A stretch of DNA of 64,000 bases from QFOX01 sp044237845 (GTDB lineage Bacteria; Pseudomonadota; Alphaproteobacteria; Rickettsiales; UBA3002): assembly GCA_044237845.1 (NCBI GenBank), contig JBIIEL010000005.1, positions 1-64,000 of the forward strand. The letters run 5' to 3'. The notes under the pieces are model-generated. The model was not told where the DNA came from. It did no database searches and worked only from the letters and a program-made list of their open reading frames with translations. This document shows positions 33,839 through 42,873 of the stretch, piece after piece (position 1 is the first letter of the stretch; the number at the start of each line of letters is the position of its first letter). The position numbers were made by a program, and so were the translations under genes.

Positions 33839-35032
33839 ATGGCACGTTTGACTTCGTGGCTTGGCCGTGCACGCGCGGCGGCTCCACTGCAGGAAAAATC
33901 CTACTCGGCGACGACCGCGTTCATGATCCCCGCTGCGCAAGCGGTGTGGATGCGCCGCGACATCAGCAAGTTTGCGGATGAGGGCTATCGCCGCAACGTG
34001 ATTGCGCACCGCGCGGTCTCGATGATTGCGACGGCCGCGGCCTCGGTGCCGTGGAAGCTGGAGGAACGCCGTGCCCGCAGCAGCCGGATGCTGGAATCGC
34101 ACCCGTTGCTCGCGCTGCTCAATACGCCGAACCCACTGCAAGGCGGCACTGAACTCTGCGAGGCGCTCTATGCCCATCGCCTGATTGCGGGGAATAGCTA
34201 TCTCCACGCGATAGGCCCCAAAGGCGCGCCGCCGCTGGAGCTGCATGTGCTGAGGCCTGATCGCGTGTCGATTATTCCGGGGCAGGGGGGCATTCCGAAA
34301 GCCTATCGCTACAGCATTGATGACCGCGCGATGGATATCCCCGTCGATGCGATTACGGGGCAGTCGCGCATCCTGCATCTCAAAACCTTCCACCCACTCG
34401 ATGACTGGTACGGCATGTCGCCGGTGGAGGCCGCGGCTTATAGTATCGACCAGCATAACCAGTGCGGCGCGTGGAACCAGGCGCTGCTGCAAAACGGCGC
34501 GCGGCCTTCGGGTGCGCTGCTGGTCAAAGCGGGCGAGGGCAATAACGGCACACTGACGGAGGCGCAGTATAAGCGCCTTAAAACGCAGCTCGATGAACAA
34601 TTCGCCGGAGCCATCAACGCTGGGCGGCCGCTGCTGCTTGAAGGTGGCCTCGAATGGAAAGAGATGAGCCTCTCGCCACGCGATATGGATTATATCGGCA
34701 TCAAACATTCGAGCGCGCGCGACATTGCTCTCGCGTTCGGTATGGCACCGCAACTGCTCGGCATTCCGGGCGATAATACCTATGCGAACCTCAAGGAAGC
34801 GCGCCTCGCGCTGTGGGAGCAGACGATTCTGCCGCTGCTCACCAGCGTGACCGACGCGCTCAATAACTGGCTGGTGCCGATGTTCGCCAGCGACCTCTCG
34901 CTTAGCCTCGACCAAGATGCCATCCCCATCCTCGCCGAAAAACGCGACGCGTATTGGGAGCGCATCAGCAAGGCCGACTTCCTCACCGCCGATGAAAAAC
35001 GCAAACTTCTGGGAATCAGCAATGGCATCTAA
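33839..35032 (+). CDS. phage portal protein (HK97 family, GTA gp3-like)
   Basis: A 397-residue protein of the dodecameric DNA-entry ring at the head vertex. Landmarks: RRNVIAHRAVSMIATAAASVPW, HPLLALLNTPNPLQGGTELCEALYAHRLIAGNSYLHAIG, LKTFHPLDDWYGMSPVEAAA, and GMAPQLLGIPGDNTYANLKEARLALWEQTILPL, the most conserved block of the family. ATG 33839 follows AAGGATATTCGT. It overlaps the protease gene by 11 bases, a standard head-gene arrangement. Confidence 0.93.
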   Translation: MARLTSWLGRARAAAPLQEKSYSATTAFMIPAAQAVWMRRDISKFADEGYRRNVIAHRAVSMIATAAASVPWKLEERRARSSRMLESHPLLALLNTPNPLQGGTELCEALYAHRLIAGNSYLHAIGPKGAPPLELHVLRPDRVSIIPGQGGIPKAYRYSIDDRAMDIPVDAITGQSRILHLKTFHPLDDWYGMSPVEAAAYSIDQHNQCGAWNQALLQNGARPSGALLVKAGEGNNGTLTEAQYKRLKTQLDEQFAGAINAGRPLLLEGGLEWKEMSLSPRDMDYIGIKHSSARDIALAFGMAPQLLGIPGDNTYANLKEARLALWEQTILPLLTSVTDALNNWLVPMFASDLSLSLDQDAIPILAEKRDAYWERISKADFLTADEKRKLLGISNGI

Positions 35033-35585
35033 TCCACCGATCGACAACAAAGCCGCGCATGGCGCGCGCACCCAAAAATCCTATACGCTTGAACTGAAAT
35101 CACTCGCCGCAGACGGCAGTTTTGCAGGCTATGCGAGTGTGTTCGGCGTGGTGGATAACCAGCAGGATGTCGTGGCACCCGGCGCATTCAAGGCGAGTTT
35201 GAAAACGCGCAGCCAACCGGTGCAACTGCTCTGGCAGCATCAGTGGGAGGAACCCATCGGCACCATCGAGGCGCTGTTTGAGGACAAGCACGGGCTCTAT
35301 ATTCGCGGGCGGTTGCTGATGGAAGTCGCCCGCGCGCGGGAGGCGCATGCGCTGCTCAAGGCCGGGGTGATTCGCGGCCTCAGCATCGGCTATAGCGTGA
35401 AGCGCGCAACCCGCAACCGCGAAACCGGCATCCGTACCCTGCTCGAAGTGGAACTGTGGGAGGTGAGCCTCGTCACCTTCCCCGCCAACGAAGCCGCGCA
35501 GGTGACCGTGGTGAAAGCCGTGGATACGGAAATGGTGGCGCTCGTGCGTGCGATGGAACAGGCCACACGCGCGTTGCTCCATTAG
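35022..35585 (+). CDS. HK97-family prohead protease (GTA gp4-like)
   Basis: A 187-residue capsid-maturation serine protease of family U35/S78. The block GSFAGYASVFGVVDNQQDVVAPGAF at 30-54, the histidine in LLWQHQWEEPIG (about 68-79) and the serine in RGLSIGYSV (about 118) form the catalytic set. The late LWEVSLVTFPANEAAQV is diagnostic. It starts inside the end of the portal gene. It processes the capsid delta domain. Confidence 0.93.
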   Translation: MASNPPIDNKAAHGARTQKSYTLELKSLAADGSFAGYASVFGVVDNQQDVVAPGAFKASLKTRSQPVQLLWQHQWEEPIGTIEALFEDKHGLYIRGRLLMEVARAREAHALLKAGVIRGLSIGYSVKRATRNRETGIRTLLEVELWEVSLVTFPANEAAQVTVVKAVDTEMVALVRAMEQATRALLH

Positions 35586-35682
35586 ACATGGACGGGTCGG
35601 ATTCTTGCTACACTGAGCTGCAGTACAGTTTTTGGGATGTCTCGTTGGAGTTGCTGATTGCGTTGGCGACTATGCGTGCGCG

Positions 35683-35874
35683 ATGGATGAATACATCTCT
35701 GAAGCAGAGGCACTTACGCAGGCGCTGAAGCATCTTCAGCATGTTTCGCAAGAAACCGTTGCTGCGACTATTGCACTGGTTTGGACCAAATTCTTTGATC
35801 TTGGATCGGACGAGGTTGCGCAACGAATGGCTGCGTTTGAGGCAGTGGCTCGGCGTATTCTAGGCGTTTCCTAA
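35683..35874 (+). CDS. unknown 63-aa protein
   Basis: A small acidic helical protein (MDEYISEAEALTQALKHLQH ... FDLGSDEVAQRMAAFEAVARRIL) between protease and capsid. The start at ATG 35683 is uncertain; an upstream in-frame GTG/ATG could lengthen it. No family recognised. Its position is where some phages carry a small decoration or scaffold gene, but nothing in the sequence proves that. Confidence 0.5.
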   Translation: MDEYISEAEALTQALKHLQHVSQETVAATIALVWTKFFDLGSDEVAQRMAAFEAVARRILGVS

Positions 35875-35881
35875 ACAGTAT

Positions 35882-36325
35882 CTAAATCAGCGAATCCGGC
35901 AGTGGCGGGGTATTCTCGACACGGCCATTGACGGTAAAGCCACCGGCCACACGCGGGCTGGCATGTGCAAAGGCCGTGATGCCAGTGAGGGCATCCAGCG
36001 CGGTTTCTTTCAGATAGAAGACGTTGCTGGCCATGGCGGCATGGCGGCGGGCTTCGCGTTGATGTTCCTCGCTGATGCGCACCACGTTTTCAAACAGCTG
36101 CACGATGGTGCGGGTAGGCATATCCACCACGCGCGGATCAAGGCAGAGTTGGAGTGCCGCACCGCTCATGGCGGCTACCCATTGCGGGTCGGCGGCGGTA
36201 AGCGGTGTGCCGTGAATGTTGAAATAGGCGCGTGCGAGCAGGTCGTTCACGTTGTTTTTAAGTTCGGGATTAGCGGCAACTGCTGCGCGCGTGACCCGTC
36301 CGAAAGCGACTGCGAATTCCTGCAT
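35882..36325 (-). CDS. unknown 147-aa protein opposite the head genes
   Basis: A helical protein encoded against the head operon: MQEFAVAFGRVTRAAVAANP, PQWVAAMSGAALQLCLDPRVVDMPTRTIVQLFENVVRISEEHQREAR. It has no membrane segment and no known domain. The gap between it and the capsid gene (36326-36614) is AT-rich with several TTAA words but no TTAA-N7-TTAA. Confidence 0.6.
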   Translation of the reverse strand: MQEFAVAFGRVTRAAVAANPELKNNVNDLLARAYFNIHGTPLTAADPQWVAAMSGAALQLCLDPRVVDMPTRTIVQLFENVVRISEEHQREARRHAAMASNVFYLKETALDALTGITAFAHASPRVAGGFTVNGRVENTPPLPDSLI

Positions 36326-36614
36326 TTTACCCTGCCTTGCCTGTTGCGCGGTTTACGGGCTGCCCCATGAAACCAAGCGGCGGATTTTGCGTAGGTGAAA
36401 CCCCGTATGCAACAGGATTTCTCCCCTTCGTTACACTTATCCCCAGCTTTCTGGGCTGGGGAATCGTTAACTTAAGGGAAGTATACCAGAGCCGTTTGTT
36501 AAAACAAGTTAAAATTTTAAGCTATTTCATTAACCATTTGTGCGGGGCAGCATTTTGGCCAAGCACTTCTTTTTTCTCCACTACTTCTATCAACCACCAT
36601 CATAAGGAAAAACG

Positions 36615-37811
36615 ATGACTATACAAGAAGCAACCGAAAGACTGCATTCGCTCGGCAACGCGTGGGAACAGTTTAAGCAAGTCAACGATGCACGTCTCAA
36701 CGACCTGGAGCGCAAAGGCTATGCCGACCCGCTCTATAACGAGCATCTCACCAAAATCAACGATGCGATCGACCAGCAGAAACGCCGCCTCGACCGTATC
36801 GAAACTGTGGCTGCGCGCCCCGGCCGCGAAATGGCGAACCTCGGCTATCGCGGGGAAGATGGCTCGGAATATAAAGCCGCGTTCTGCAGCTACCTGCGTA
36901 AGGGCACCGACGGTGCGCTCGAGGCCCTGCAAACCAAAGCCCTCTCCGTCGGCATCGACGCCAACGGTGGCTTCCTCGTGCCGAACCAGATGTCCGACAC
37001 CATCGTGCGGATTGTGAACGAAAGCTCGCCGATGCGCGCACTCGCCAGCGTTGAAACCATTTCGTCGGACTCGCTCGACCTCATTGAGGACACCACCGAC
37101 ATGGACGCCGCATGGGGCGATGAAACCACCGTCCGCAGTGCGGAAACCACGTCGGCAACCATCGGCCGCAACAGTATCGACACGTTCGAGATGTATGCGC
37201 AGCCGCAGGCGACGCAGAAACTCATCGACGATTCGAGTATCGACATTGAGCAATGGATTGCTGAAAAAGTCGCCGATAAAATGGCGCGCCTTGAAGCCAC
37301 CGCCTTCATCAGCGGCGACGGCACCACGAAACCAAAAGGTATCCTGACCTATGCGGCAGGTACCACGTTTGGCCAGGTGCAACAGCTGACTACCGGGGCC
37401 TCCGGTGCGATTACGGCGGATAGCCTGGTGCAGCTCTATTTCTCGCTGAAAGACGAATATGCGCGTCGCGCCAGCTTCCTCATGCACCGTACCACGGTTC
37501 AGGCCGTGCGCTTGCTGAAAGAAGCGACCACCAACCAGTATCTGTGGCAGCCGGGCCTCTCGGCAGGCACCCCGGACACCCTGCTTGGCGTGCCGGTCGC
37601 TCTCGCGGCGGATATGCCTACCCCAGCAGCGAACTCGCTTTCGGTCGCGGTTGGTGATTTCAAACGCGCGTATCTGATTGTCGACCGCGTCGGCATCCGC
37701 ACGCTGCGTGATCCGTTCACGGCGAAACCGTTCGTGAAATTCTACACCACCAAACGCGTCGGCGGCAAAGTGGTGAACACGGATGCGATTAAGCTTCTGA
37801 AGCTTATCTAG
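36615..37811 (+). CDS. HK97-type major capsid protein (GTA gp5-like)
   Basis: A 398-residue capsid subunit with the N-terminal delta/scaffold region (coiled, ~1-105) removed by the protease, and the HK97 core from ALSVGIDANGGFLVPNQMSDTIV. Diagnostic segments: MRALASVETISSDSLDLI, QKLIDDSSIDIEQWIAEKVADKMARLEATAFISGDG, PKGILTY, and the end RVGIRTLRDPFTAKPFVKFYTTKRVGG. AAGGAAAAACG precedes the ATG. A strong terminator-like hairpin follows at 37873. Confidence 0.95.
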   Translation: MTIQEATERLHSLGNAWEQFKQVNDARLNDLERKGYADPLYNEHLTKINDAIDQQKRRLDRIETVAARPGREMANLGYRGEDGSEYKAAFCSYLRKGTDGALEALQTKALSVGIDANGGFLVPNQMSDTIVRIVNESSPMRALASVETISSDSLDLIEDTTDMDAAWGDETTVRSAETTSATIGRNSIDTFEMYAQPQATQKLIDDSSIDIEQWIAEKVADKMARLEATAFISGDGTTKPKGILTYAAGTTFGQVQQLTTGASGAITADSLVQLYFSLKDEYARRASFLMHRTTVQAVRLLKEATTNQYLWQPGLSAGTPDTLLGVPVALAADMPTPAANSLSVAVGDFKRAYLIVDRVGIRTLRDPFTAKPFVKFYTTKRVGGKVVNTDAIKLLKLI

Positions 37812-37872
37812 TTTGCACCCGGCCATTTCTCCTGAAATCGCCATGGTGCGCCGCTTCGCGGGCTCATGGCTG

Positions 37873-37895
37873 GCGAGGCCTGCTGGCCTCGCTTT
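37873..37895 (+). terminator. hairpin after capsid gene
   Basis: GCGAGGCC-TGCT-GGCCTCGC followed by TTTACCATTTTC; an attenuator or terminator that can explain high capsid expression relative to tail genes. A second stem, GGGTGGGGGATG / CATCTCCCACCC, lies at 37978-38008. The rest of the 37812-38162 gap has a weak promoter (TTGACC 38113, TAGGTT 38137). Confidence 0.55.
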
Positions 37896-38162
37896 ACCAT
37901 TTTCTTGCTCTTGATTCATTGCGCCCGCAGCTGTTTGTGCTCCACCCCACCAGCATGCGACACAGGCGGCAGTGAAGGGTGGGGGATGTCTTTTGGCATC
38001 TCCCACCCATCTATTTGGCCAGAAACCGCCCTGTTTTATGCGAAATGAGGCAATTATTTGCCACATGCTGCTCAAAAATAGTGTAAAATAGCCCTAATTG
38101 CCGGACTTGCGGTTGACCTTTGTCGGCTGCGGCCTGTAGGTTTGTTATAACATGGAGTGCCC

Positions 38163-38507
38163 GTGAGCGAATTCAGCCGTTCAGAAAAAATCCTTGCGGA
38201 AAAGACCGTCTGCGTACTGCTGGTGCGTGGCGATTCGCCGGATGGCACCCCCATTTATGCCTATGTCGGTGTGCGGGCGGATAAACTCAAGGAATTCATG
38301 GAAGCGCAACAGCAGGGTACGTTCTATCCTGAGGAGTATGGCGTGGTCATCGAAAGCGGCGCGGGTGAGCCTACCGCCGAGGTGCGCCTACGCATGGAAC
38401 GTGACTATGGCTTCAACCATGAAGGCATGCTCGACATTCCCGATGCCGATAATGCCGTGCGTGTTGCGGCTAAGCTCAGCAAACAAGCCAACGATAAAGA
38501 CGACTAA
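38163..38507 (+). CDS. unknown 114-aa protein, paralogue of 30796 gene
   Basis: The body (VCVLLVRGDSPDGTPIYAYV ... YGVVIESGAGEPTAEVRLRM-ERDYGFNHEG) is homologous by eye to the 90-residue protein at 30796-31068. The extra C-terminal tail is acidic and lysine-rich (AKLSKQANDKDD). GGAG at 38154-38157 favours GTG 38163 over GTG 38157. It sits between capsid and connector genes, so the family probably serves the particle or its packaging, but the function is unknown. Confidence 0.65.
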   Translation: MSEFSRSEKILAEKTVCVLLVRGDSPDGTPIYAYVGVRADKLKEFMEAQQQGTFYPEEYGVVIESGAGEPTAEVRLRMERDYGFNHEGMLDIPDADNAVRVAAKLSKQANDKDD

Positions 38508-38709
38508 ATCTCTACTACAGTGTAGCAAGATTTAACAGGCAGATTCCCTTATGCATGTCTATCTCTACCGCCCTGTTCTGTGGCGGGGCGGGGGCGTGCT
38601 GCGCGTGATTCATTCCGCCACACATCTCACTATCCCTGAAATTGCCGCGCTGATTCGCCTGAAATACGCGACGGTGCTGCCGTTATTCCACCCTTTTCCC
38701 GGAGAACTT

Positions 38710-39258
38710 ATGAGTAACGATCGTTCCTCTGCCGTGCGGCTTTTGACGGCACCCACCTCTGAGCCAGTGACGCTGACACAGGCCAAGGCCTTTTTGCGCA
38801 TTGAGCATAGCGCCGATGATGTCGCGATTACCAGCGCGATTGCCTCGGCGCGCTATGCGGCGGAAACCTATCTGCGCGCGGCGCTGCTGCCGCAGACCTG
38901 GGAATACACCTTGGCGAACCCACTAGAATCAGAGGTGTCGCTGCCCTTTGGCCCGGCGACGACCATCAGCAGTATCACCCTCACCAACGAAGCGGGCACG
39001 ACGACGACCATGGCAGCGGCGAATTATCGGCTCAGTGTCGATGGATTCCGCGTGCTTTTTGTCAACGCGCCGCTGATTGAGAAATTGAAAATCACCTATG
39101 CCGCTTCGTCGTTTGCATCGGTATCTGTCGTGCCCGCGCCGATTAGCCAGGGGACTCTTCACCATGTGGCTGTGATTACCGAAAGCCGTGATGGCAGCGC
39201 GCCGATCCCGGTGCAGTCCCTCAATCTCTATCAACCGTTTCGTCGGGTAATGCTATGA
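38710..39258 (+). CDS. phage head-tail connector protein (gp6-like)
   Basis: A 182-residue protein of the phage gp6-like connector family. The N-terminal VRLLTAPTSEPVTLTQAKAFLRIEHSADDVAITSAIASARYAAETYL is the signature helix pair of the gp6/phiE125 gp8 family, followed by a beta-rich domain. GGAGA precedes ATG 38710. The in-frame region to 38551 is not needed. It ends with ATGA overlapping the next gene. Confidence 0.85.
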   Translation: MSNDRSSAVRLLTAPTSEPVTLTQAKAFLRIEHSADDVAITSAIASARYAAETYLRAALLPQTWEYTLANPLESEVSLPFGPATTISSITLTNEAGTTTTMAAANYRLSVDGFRVLFVNAPLIEKLKITYAASSFASVSVVPAPISQGTLHHVAVITESRDGSAPIPVQSLNLYQPFRRVML

Positions 39259-39578
39259 GCAGCGTTTCATCAAAGCTTCGCGAGCGGGTGACGATTGACG
39301 TGCCAGAGTTTGCAGAAGATGGGTTTGGCGGCACCCTCGGCGGATGGAGAATCCATGCGACCATGTTCGCCGGAGTAACCCCAATGCTAGGGGTGGCGCG
39401 TGAGTCGCTTTTCGCAGAGCGGCGCAATGCCCGCGCGGGCTATCGTGTTACCATCCGCTATCGCAGTGACATCATGGAGGATATGCGCATCAGATGGAAG
39501 AATCATGTGCTGTATATCCATGCCAGACATGAGGACGGCGAGCTGCTGCACCTGCTGACCTATGAGGAGAATGTATGA
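39255..39578 (+). CDS. phage head-closure / head-tail adaptor protein (GTA gp7-like)
   Basis: A 107-residue protein with SSKLRERVTIDVPEFAEDGFGG and ARAGYRVTIRYRSDIMEDMRIRWKNHVLYI, the beta-barrel pattern of the SPP1 gp16/HK97 gp7 head-closure family. It overlaps both neighbours by 4 bases (ATGA), so translation is coupled. Confidence 0.82.
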   Translation: MSSVSSKLRERVTIDVPEFAEDGFGGTLGGWRIHATMFAGVTPMLGVARESLFAERRNARAGYRVTIRYRSDIMEDMRIRWKNHVLYIHARHEDGELLHLLTYEENV

Positions 39579-39982
39579 CTATTTTTGCCACGCGTGCCGC
39601 ACATCAGGCGGTGTATAACCTGCTTAAGAATGACAATACTCTCGCGGAAGCGCTGGCCGTATCCGTGTTTAGCGCTGTGCCGCAGCATAGCCAATTTCCC
39701 TATATCGTGATTGGTGACGGGGTGCAGCACGTGCAGCCCACCGAAGGCATGCTGGTGACAGAGTGCCAACTTGACATTCACATCTGGACGGCAGCGAACG
39801 GGCATAAACAGGCGCTTGATATCATGGACCGGATCTATGCGCTGCTCCATCTCGGCACACTCACCATTTCAGACTTTGAGCAGGTGGTGCTGCGCGTTGA
39901 TCGTGCGTCGGTTACGCTGGAGGAAGAGGGTAATGCTCTGCGCGGCACACTGCGTGTGATCGCTATTGTGGTGGAGGTATAA
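39575..39982 (+). CDS. DUF3168 tail-terminator-like protein (GTA gp8-like)
   Basis: A 135-residue protein. The pattern HQAVYNLLKNDNTLAEAL ... VPQHSQFPYIVIGDGVQH ... LDIHIWTAANGHKQALDIMDRIYALLH is typical of DUF3168 proteins, which cap or terminate the tail tube. The gene is coupled to gp7-like upstream and gp9-like one base downstream. Confidence 0.85.
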   Translation: MTIFATRAAHQAVYNLLKNDNTLAEALAVSVFSAVPQHSQFPYIVIGDGVQHVQPTEGMLVTECQLDIHIWTAANGHKQALDIMDRIYALLHLGTLTISDFEQVVLRVDRASVTLEEEGNALRGTLRVIAIVVEV

Positions 39983-40387
39983 ATGAGCGTTTTGAAGAGT
40001 GATGGCCTTACACTGAAGGTAGAAGACGGAAGCAGCCCCGGGCAATTTCATGTGTTGCGCGGGGTAACGATTTCGCGGCTGGATATCACCCAGCGACTGC
40101 ATGATAACACGGCTATCGCAGGCGATGGCTGGCTCGTGAGTCATGGCGTTTCTGAGCGCCGCTGTGTGGTGGAATGCGACGTGCTGGCGACGGATGAATT
40201 TGCAGCGACACGTCTTTATGATTTGGCGGTGGGCGATGTTTCGGGGAATTTTGAGATTAGTATTCGACCAGAGCAGTATCTTCAGTGCACGGCATTCGTG
40301 ACACAATACCGTGAAATTATTCAGCCCGGGGAAATCAAGCGCCTGCAGCTGCGTCTTGAATCGAGCGGTGTGGTTAGTTTAGTTTAA
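39983..40387 (+). CDS. phage major tail protein (TP901-1 type, GTA gp9-like)
   Basis: A 134-residue tail-tube subunit. VLKSDGLTLKVEDGSSPGQFHVLRGVTI, LVSHGVSERRCVVECD and LYDLAVGDVSGNFEI are recognisable tail-tube blocks. After this gene the usual GTA order (chaperone, tape measure, gp12) breaks off. The next plus-strand gene is an unrelated Pho-box gene, and the 3' end overlaps the convergent 40374 gene by 14 bases. Confidence 0.85.
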   Translation: MSVLKSDGLTLKVEDGSSPGQFHVLRGVTISRLDITQRLHDNTAIAGDGWLVSHGVSERRCVVECDVLATDEFAATRLYDLAVGDVSGNFEISIRPEQYLQCTAFVTQYREIIQPGEIKRLQLRLESSGVVSLV

Positions 40388-40934
40388 ACATCCGGTCTGC
40401 CCACTCAACCACTTCGGTCGCGAGGGGGGTGAGTTGCGGATCTTCACAAGAAGTCCGGCTATATACTAGCGAATAGCTCGCATTTGAGGACTCAGCAATT
40501 TCACGTACACGGGCTTCTGCTCCCGCGGCATCCGGGGCGAGTTTTACCTGTTGGGCATAGATAATCAGTGCGCGGAAAATGTTGGCATAATCGTCTTGGC
40601 TAAGCGCCTGGCATTTGGTGAGCACGAAGGTCACGGTCAGTGTTTGCTCGATCTGCTGGCTATAAGAAGTCTCATTCTGTTGATGCGTCAGCGACTCATC
40701 CGACGGATTAAAAAGCTCGAGAATGATTTTTGAATTATCCACGTTCGGCGGTGCCGGAGGGACAGGTTTTGCGACTTCTTCCACAACAGGTGGTAGCACA
40801 ATAAGATCGGGTTTTTGCGAGTTGCTGAAAGCAAAAACCAGAAGCAGTAGCAGAAGTGCAACCGCGAAGGCGGTGAGCTTAATAATTCCGGACTTACTGT
40901 TGAGGAGTTGCTGAAGGAGTGGCGGCAGCTGCAT
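40374..40934 (-). CDS. unknown membrane-anchored protein with periplasmic domain
   Basis: About 186 residues from ATG 40934. Hydrophobic anchor at about 20-38 (LTAFAVALLLLLLVFAFS), a Pro/Val-rich spacer (VVEEVAKPVPPAPPNVD), then a soluble helical domain with two cysteines (LTKCQALS, SRTSCEDPQL) that could form a disulfide in the periplasm. The architecture resembles TonB-like or cell-envelope adaptor proteins, but no motif proves it. Last gene of a four-gene minus-strand unit, overlapping its predecessor by 41 bases. Confidence 0.65.
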   Translation of the reverse strand: MQLPPLLQQLLNSKSGIIKLTAFAVALLLLLLVFAFSNSQKPDLIVLPPVVEEVAKPVPPAPPNVDNSKIILELFNPSDESLTHQQNETSYSQQIEQTLTVTFVLTKCQALSQDDYANIFRALIIYAQQVKLAPDAAGAEARVREIAESSNASYSLVYSRTSCEDPQLTPLATEVVEWADRMFKLN

Positions 40935-41412
40935 TATCGTTACAATCAATTTTAAAGGTTTCAGCCTGATTTATCGAGACCGTCTTGAGGCTATCAATGG
41001 CAAAACAACGATAACGTATGTCGAGTTTTTTAAGGCATGATTTCATAGGCTCGACTTCCAGGGAGGCACTGGTTGGAGTGAGTTCGCAAGTAAGTTTTCC
41101 TGTGCAAAAGGCGCTAATTTTAGAGAGCACGTTATCTTTTTCTACTAGTACAGGGAGAGGTTTTTGAACGATCTCACCTTTTTCATTTTTTTCAACTGGT
41201 TTTGATTGGCGTGCTGTGATTTCCGCCTGAATATACTCGTTGCAGGCTTCGCCCCACGTGGCGCTGTAGATTTCAATATAGCGATCGCCGAGCAGGGTAT
41301 TGTCAACCGGTAGTTGCTCAGCCGGTTTGAGCAGGAAAAAGATGCCTGTGATAGAGGCACAAATGACCGTAATCGCAATGGCATGAAATTTATGAGTCGA
41401 GCGCATCGCCAC
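40894..41412 (-). CDS. unknown membrane-anchored cysteine-rich protein
   Basis: A 172-residue protein: an N-terminal anchor FHAIAITVICASITGIFFLL (about 9-28), then an extracytoplasmic domain with six cysteines (GEACNEY, SAFCTGKLTCEL, MKSCLKKL, YRCFAID, FKIDCND), suggesting disulfides. It ends in a low-complexity Ala/Thr/Pro tail. No known family. It overlaps the next gene and lies 3 bases behind 41416, so it is part of one operon. Confidence 0.65.
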   Translation of the reverse strand: MAMRSTHKFHAIAITVICASITGIFFLLKPAEQLPVDNTLLGDRYIEIYSATWGEACNEYIQAEITARQSKPVEKNEKGEIVQKPLPVLVEKDNVLSKISAFCTGKLTCELTPTSASLEVEPMKSCLKKLDIRYRCFAIDSLKTVSINQAETFKIDCNDNAAAATPSATPQQ

Positions 41413-41415
41413 TAC

Positions 41416-42003
41416 TTAGGCGGAAGGAGTGCGCGCGTCAATGTTGGATTTATTGACGGCCATGCTTTGTGGCAATGGGGGCGTAGTTTCTGTGACATGA
41501 TCGCCACCTTGCACTCGGTTGAGGCTAGAGGTCGTGCTGAGAGGAAGATCAATATCGCCACGGAGCTGGCGATAAATGCCTTTACTCATTTCTTGCGGGC
41601 TTCCGTCGGTCGATTGTCCACTGACTAGCTCGGCGACGTCTTGCGAGAAGCCACTTTGTATCAGACGCTGATAAATACTGATCGTTGCCTTATTGAGCGC
41701 GTCTAGATCGCCCAGTTTTCCAGCGCGATCAGCCGCATTCGACACGCGATCCATTACAGCAACGCTTTTGCCAGTAAACAGATTCTGAATAAATGCGAGA
41801 AACCTATACAAACCATTCGTTATTTTTGCACCAAAGCTGCCGCTAATTAGTTTATAGGGGTTGTGGTTGTTGAGGTCTTCCTCACAGGTTTCGCGCAACT
41901 CTTTCTGCTTCGCTTCCGACAGCCCCTGCCCATGCGCCGCAAGGTCGCCATAGAGGGCTTCCCAGTCGATTTGTTCGTTGAAGGAGTTGGGGGTTGTGTT
42001 CAT
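41416..42003 (-). CDS. unknown 195-aa cytosolic-type protein
   Basis: Mostly helical and polar: QIDWEALYGDLAAHGQGLSEAKQKELRETCEEDL, a weakly hydrophobic ITNGLYRFLAFIQNLFTG, then AEKQ-poor segments and a Thr/Ser/Pro tail. No domain recognised. Second gene of the minus-strand operon, 6 bases after 42010. Confidence 0.65.
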   Translation of the reverse strand: MNTTPNSFNEQIDWEALYGDLAAHGQGLSEAKQKELRETCEEDLNNHNPYKLISGSFGAKITNGLYRFLAFIQNLFTGKSVAVMDRVSNAADRAGKLGDLDALNKATISIYQRLIQSGFSQDVAELVSGQSTDGSPQEMSKGIYRQLRGDIDLPLSTTSSLNRVQGGDHVTETTPPLPQSMAVNKSNIDARTPSA

Positions 42004-42009
42004 GGTTGC

Positions 42010-42852
42010 CTAGACACCCTGCGTGTTTGTTTTGGTTTTTCCGCCTGGGGGCGTGGTAGTGTTGGCGACGTCGTTTCCGCCCGTGGTGTTAGGGAGTGAT
42101 GGTGCTTTGATTTTTGCGATATCCACCGACAGTGCGTTGAGGTCAATCATCAGCCCAATATCTGTGGATTTTAGGCTTCCCTCTTTGAAATCTTTAGCCC
42201 CCGCTTTTAGTTGGAGGCCCATGAGCATGCCGGCGATGCCTGTGGTTGGCGGCTTGGCGAGGTCGTATCCGCCCTCTGGTTCCTGCGCGAGCCCACTCAC
42301 TTGCGTGGCAACGGCGTCAGCAATCTGAGCGCGTTGCGTGGTGCTGAGGCGCTGGTCTGCAGGAAGCTTTGCATCTCTCGCCGTGAGGAGGGCTGCGACT
42401 TTTGCGATAATAGCCTCACGTATTTTTTTACCTGCATCCTGCCCAGCGGAGGGTAGACCCTCATCGAGCGGCGGAATCCCTTGTGCCAAGAAAGGAGTGG
42501 TAACATCCGCACAGATTGCTTGGATACTTGCCGCGGCGGCATCATCTAATCCCACCGCTTTAGTAATGGGTTTAAAGACTTTATTCAGGTCGAGATTCGC
42601 AGTCACTGTTTTTCTTGCAGTGCCGAGGTCGGGAGCTGCCGTCTCTAGGGCTTTGTTGGTCATGGTCTCGAGATTCTCGGTGACCGTTTTTTTTAGTTCA
42701 TCGCCAATGCCGAAGATGTTAAGGAGCCACCCCACCGGCCCAGAGAACCACGACATGACTGTATTGGCTCCGTTTCCAATGAGCCCGGGAAGTACCTCTT
42801 TGAACAGCTTCTTTAGCCCCGAAAGGATATCGTCTGCGTCAATATCGGCCAT
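42010..42852 (-). CDS. unknown 280-aa protein, first gene of Pho-box operon
   Basis: Starts at ATG 42852, preceded by AGGAG; an upstream extension to 42924 would begin before the transcription start. The N-terminal ~50 residues (LSGLKKLFKEVLPGLIG, WFSGPVGWLLNIFGIG) are amphipathic to hydrophobic and may bind membranes. The remainder is Ala/Lys-rich helix, and the end is Gly/Thr/Pro-rich (TTGGNDVANTTTPPGGKTKT). No family recognised. It leads a four-gene unit transcribed towards the tail gene. Confidence 0.7.
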   Translation of the reverse strand: MADIDADDILSGLKKLFKEVLPGLIGNGANTVMSWFSGPVGWLLNIFGIGDELKKTVTENLETMTNKALETAAPDLGTARKTVTANLDLNKVFKPITKAVGLDDAAAASIQAICADVTTPFLAQGIPPLDEGLPSAGQDAGKKIREAIIAKVAALLTARDAKLPADQRLSTTQRAQIADAVATQVSGLAQEPEGGYDLAKPPTTGIAGMLMGLQLKAGAKDFKEGSLKSTDIGLMIDLNALSVDIAKIKAPSLPNTTGGNDVANTTTPPGGKTKTNTQGV

Positions 42853-42873
42853 AAAAATACTCCTATTTGGCCC

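Noticed and set aside
36480..36600. CtrA box upstream of the capsid gene
   Set aside because: Several TTAA words occur, but the spacers are 4, 6 or 9 bases, never 7.
36600..38075. 491-codon frame opposite the capsid gene
   Set aside because: Antisense of the HK97 capsid, whose family blocks are unmistakable.
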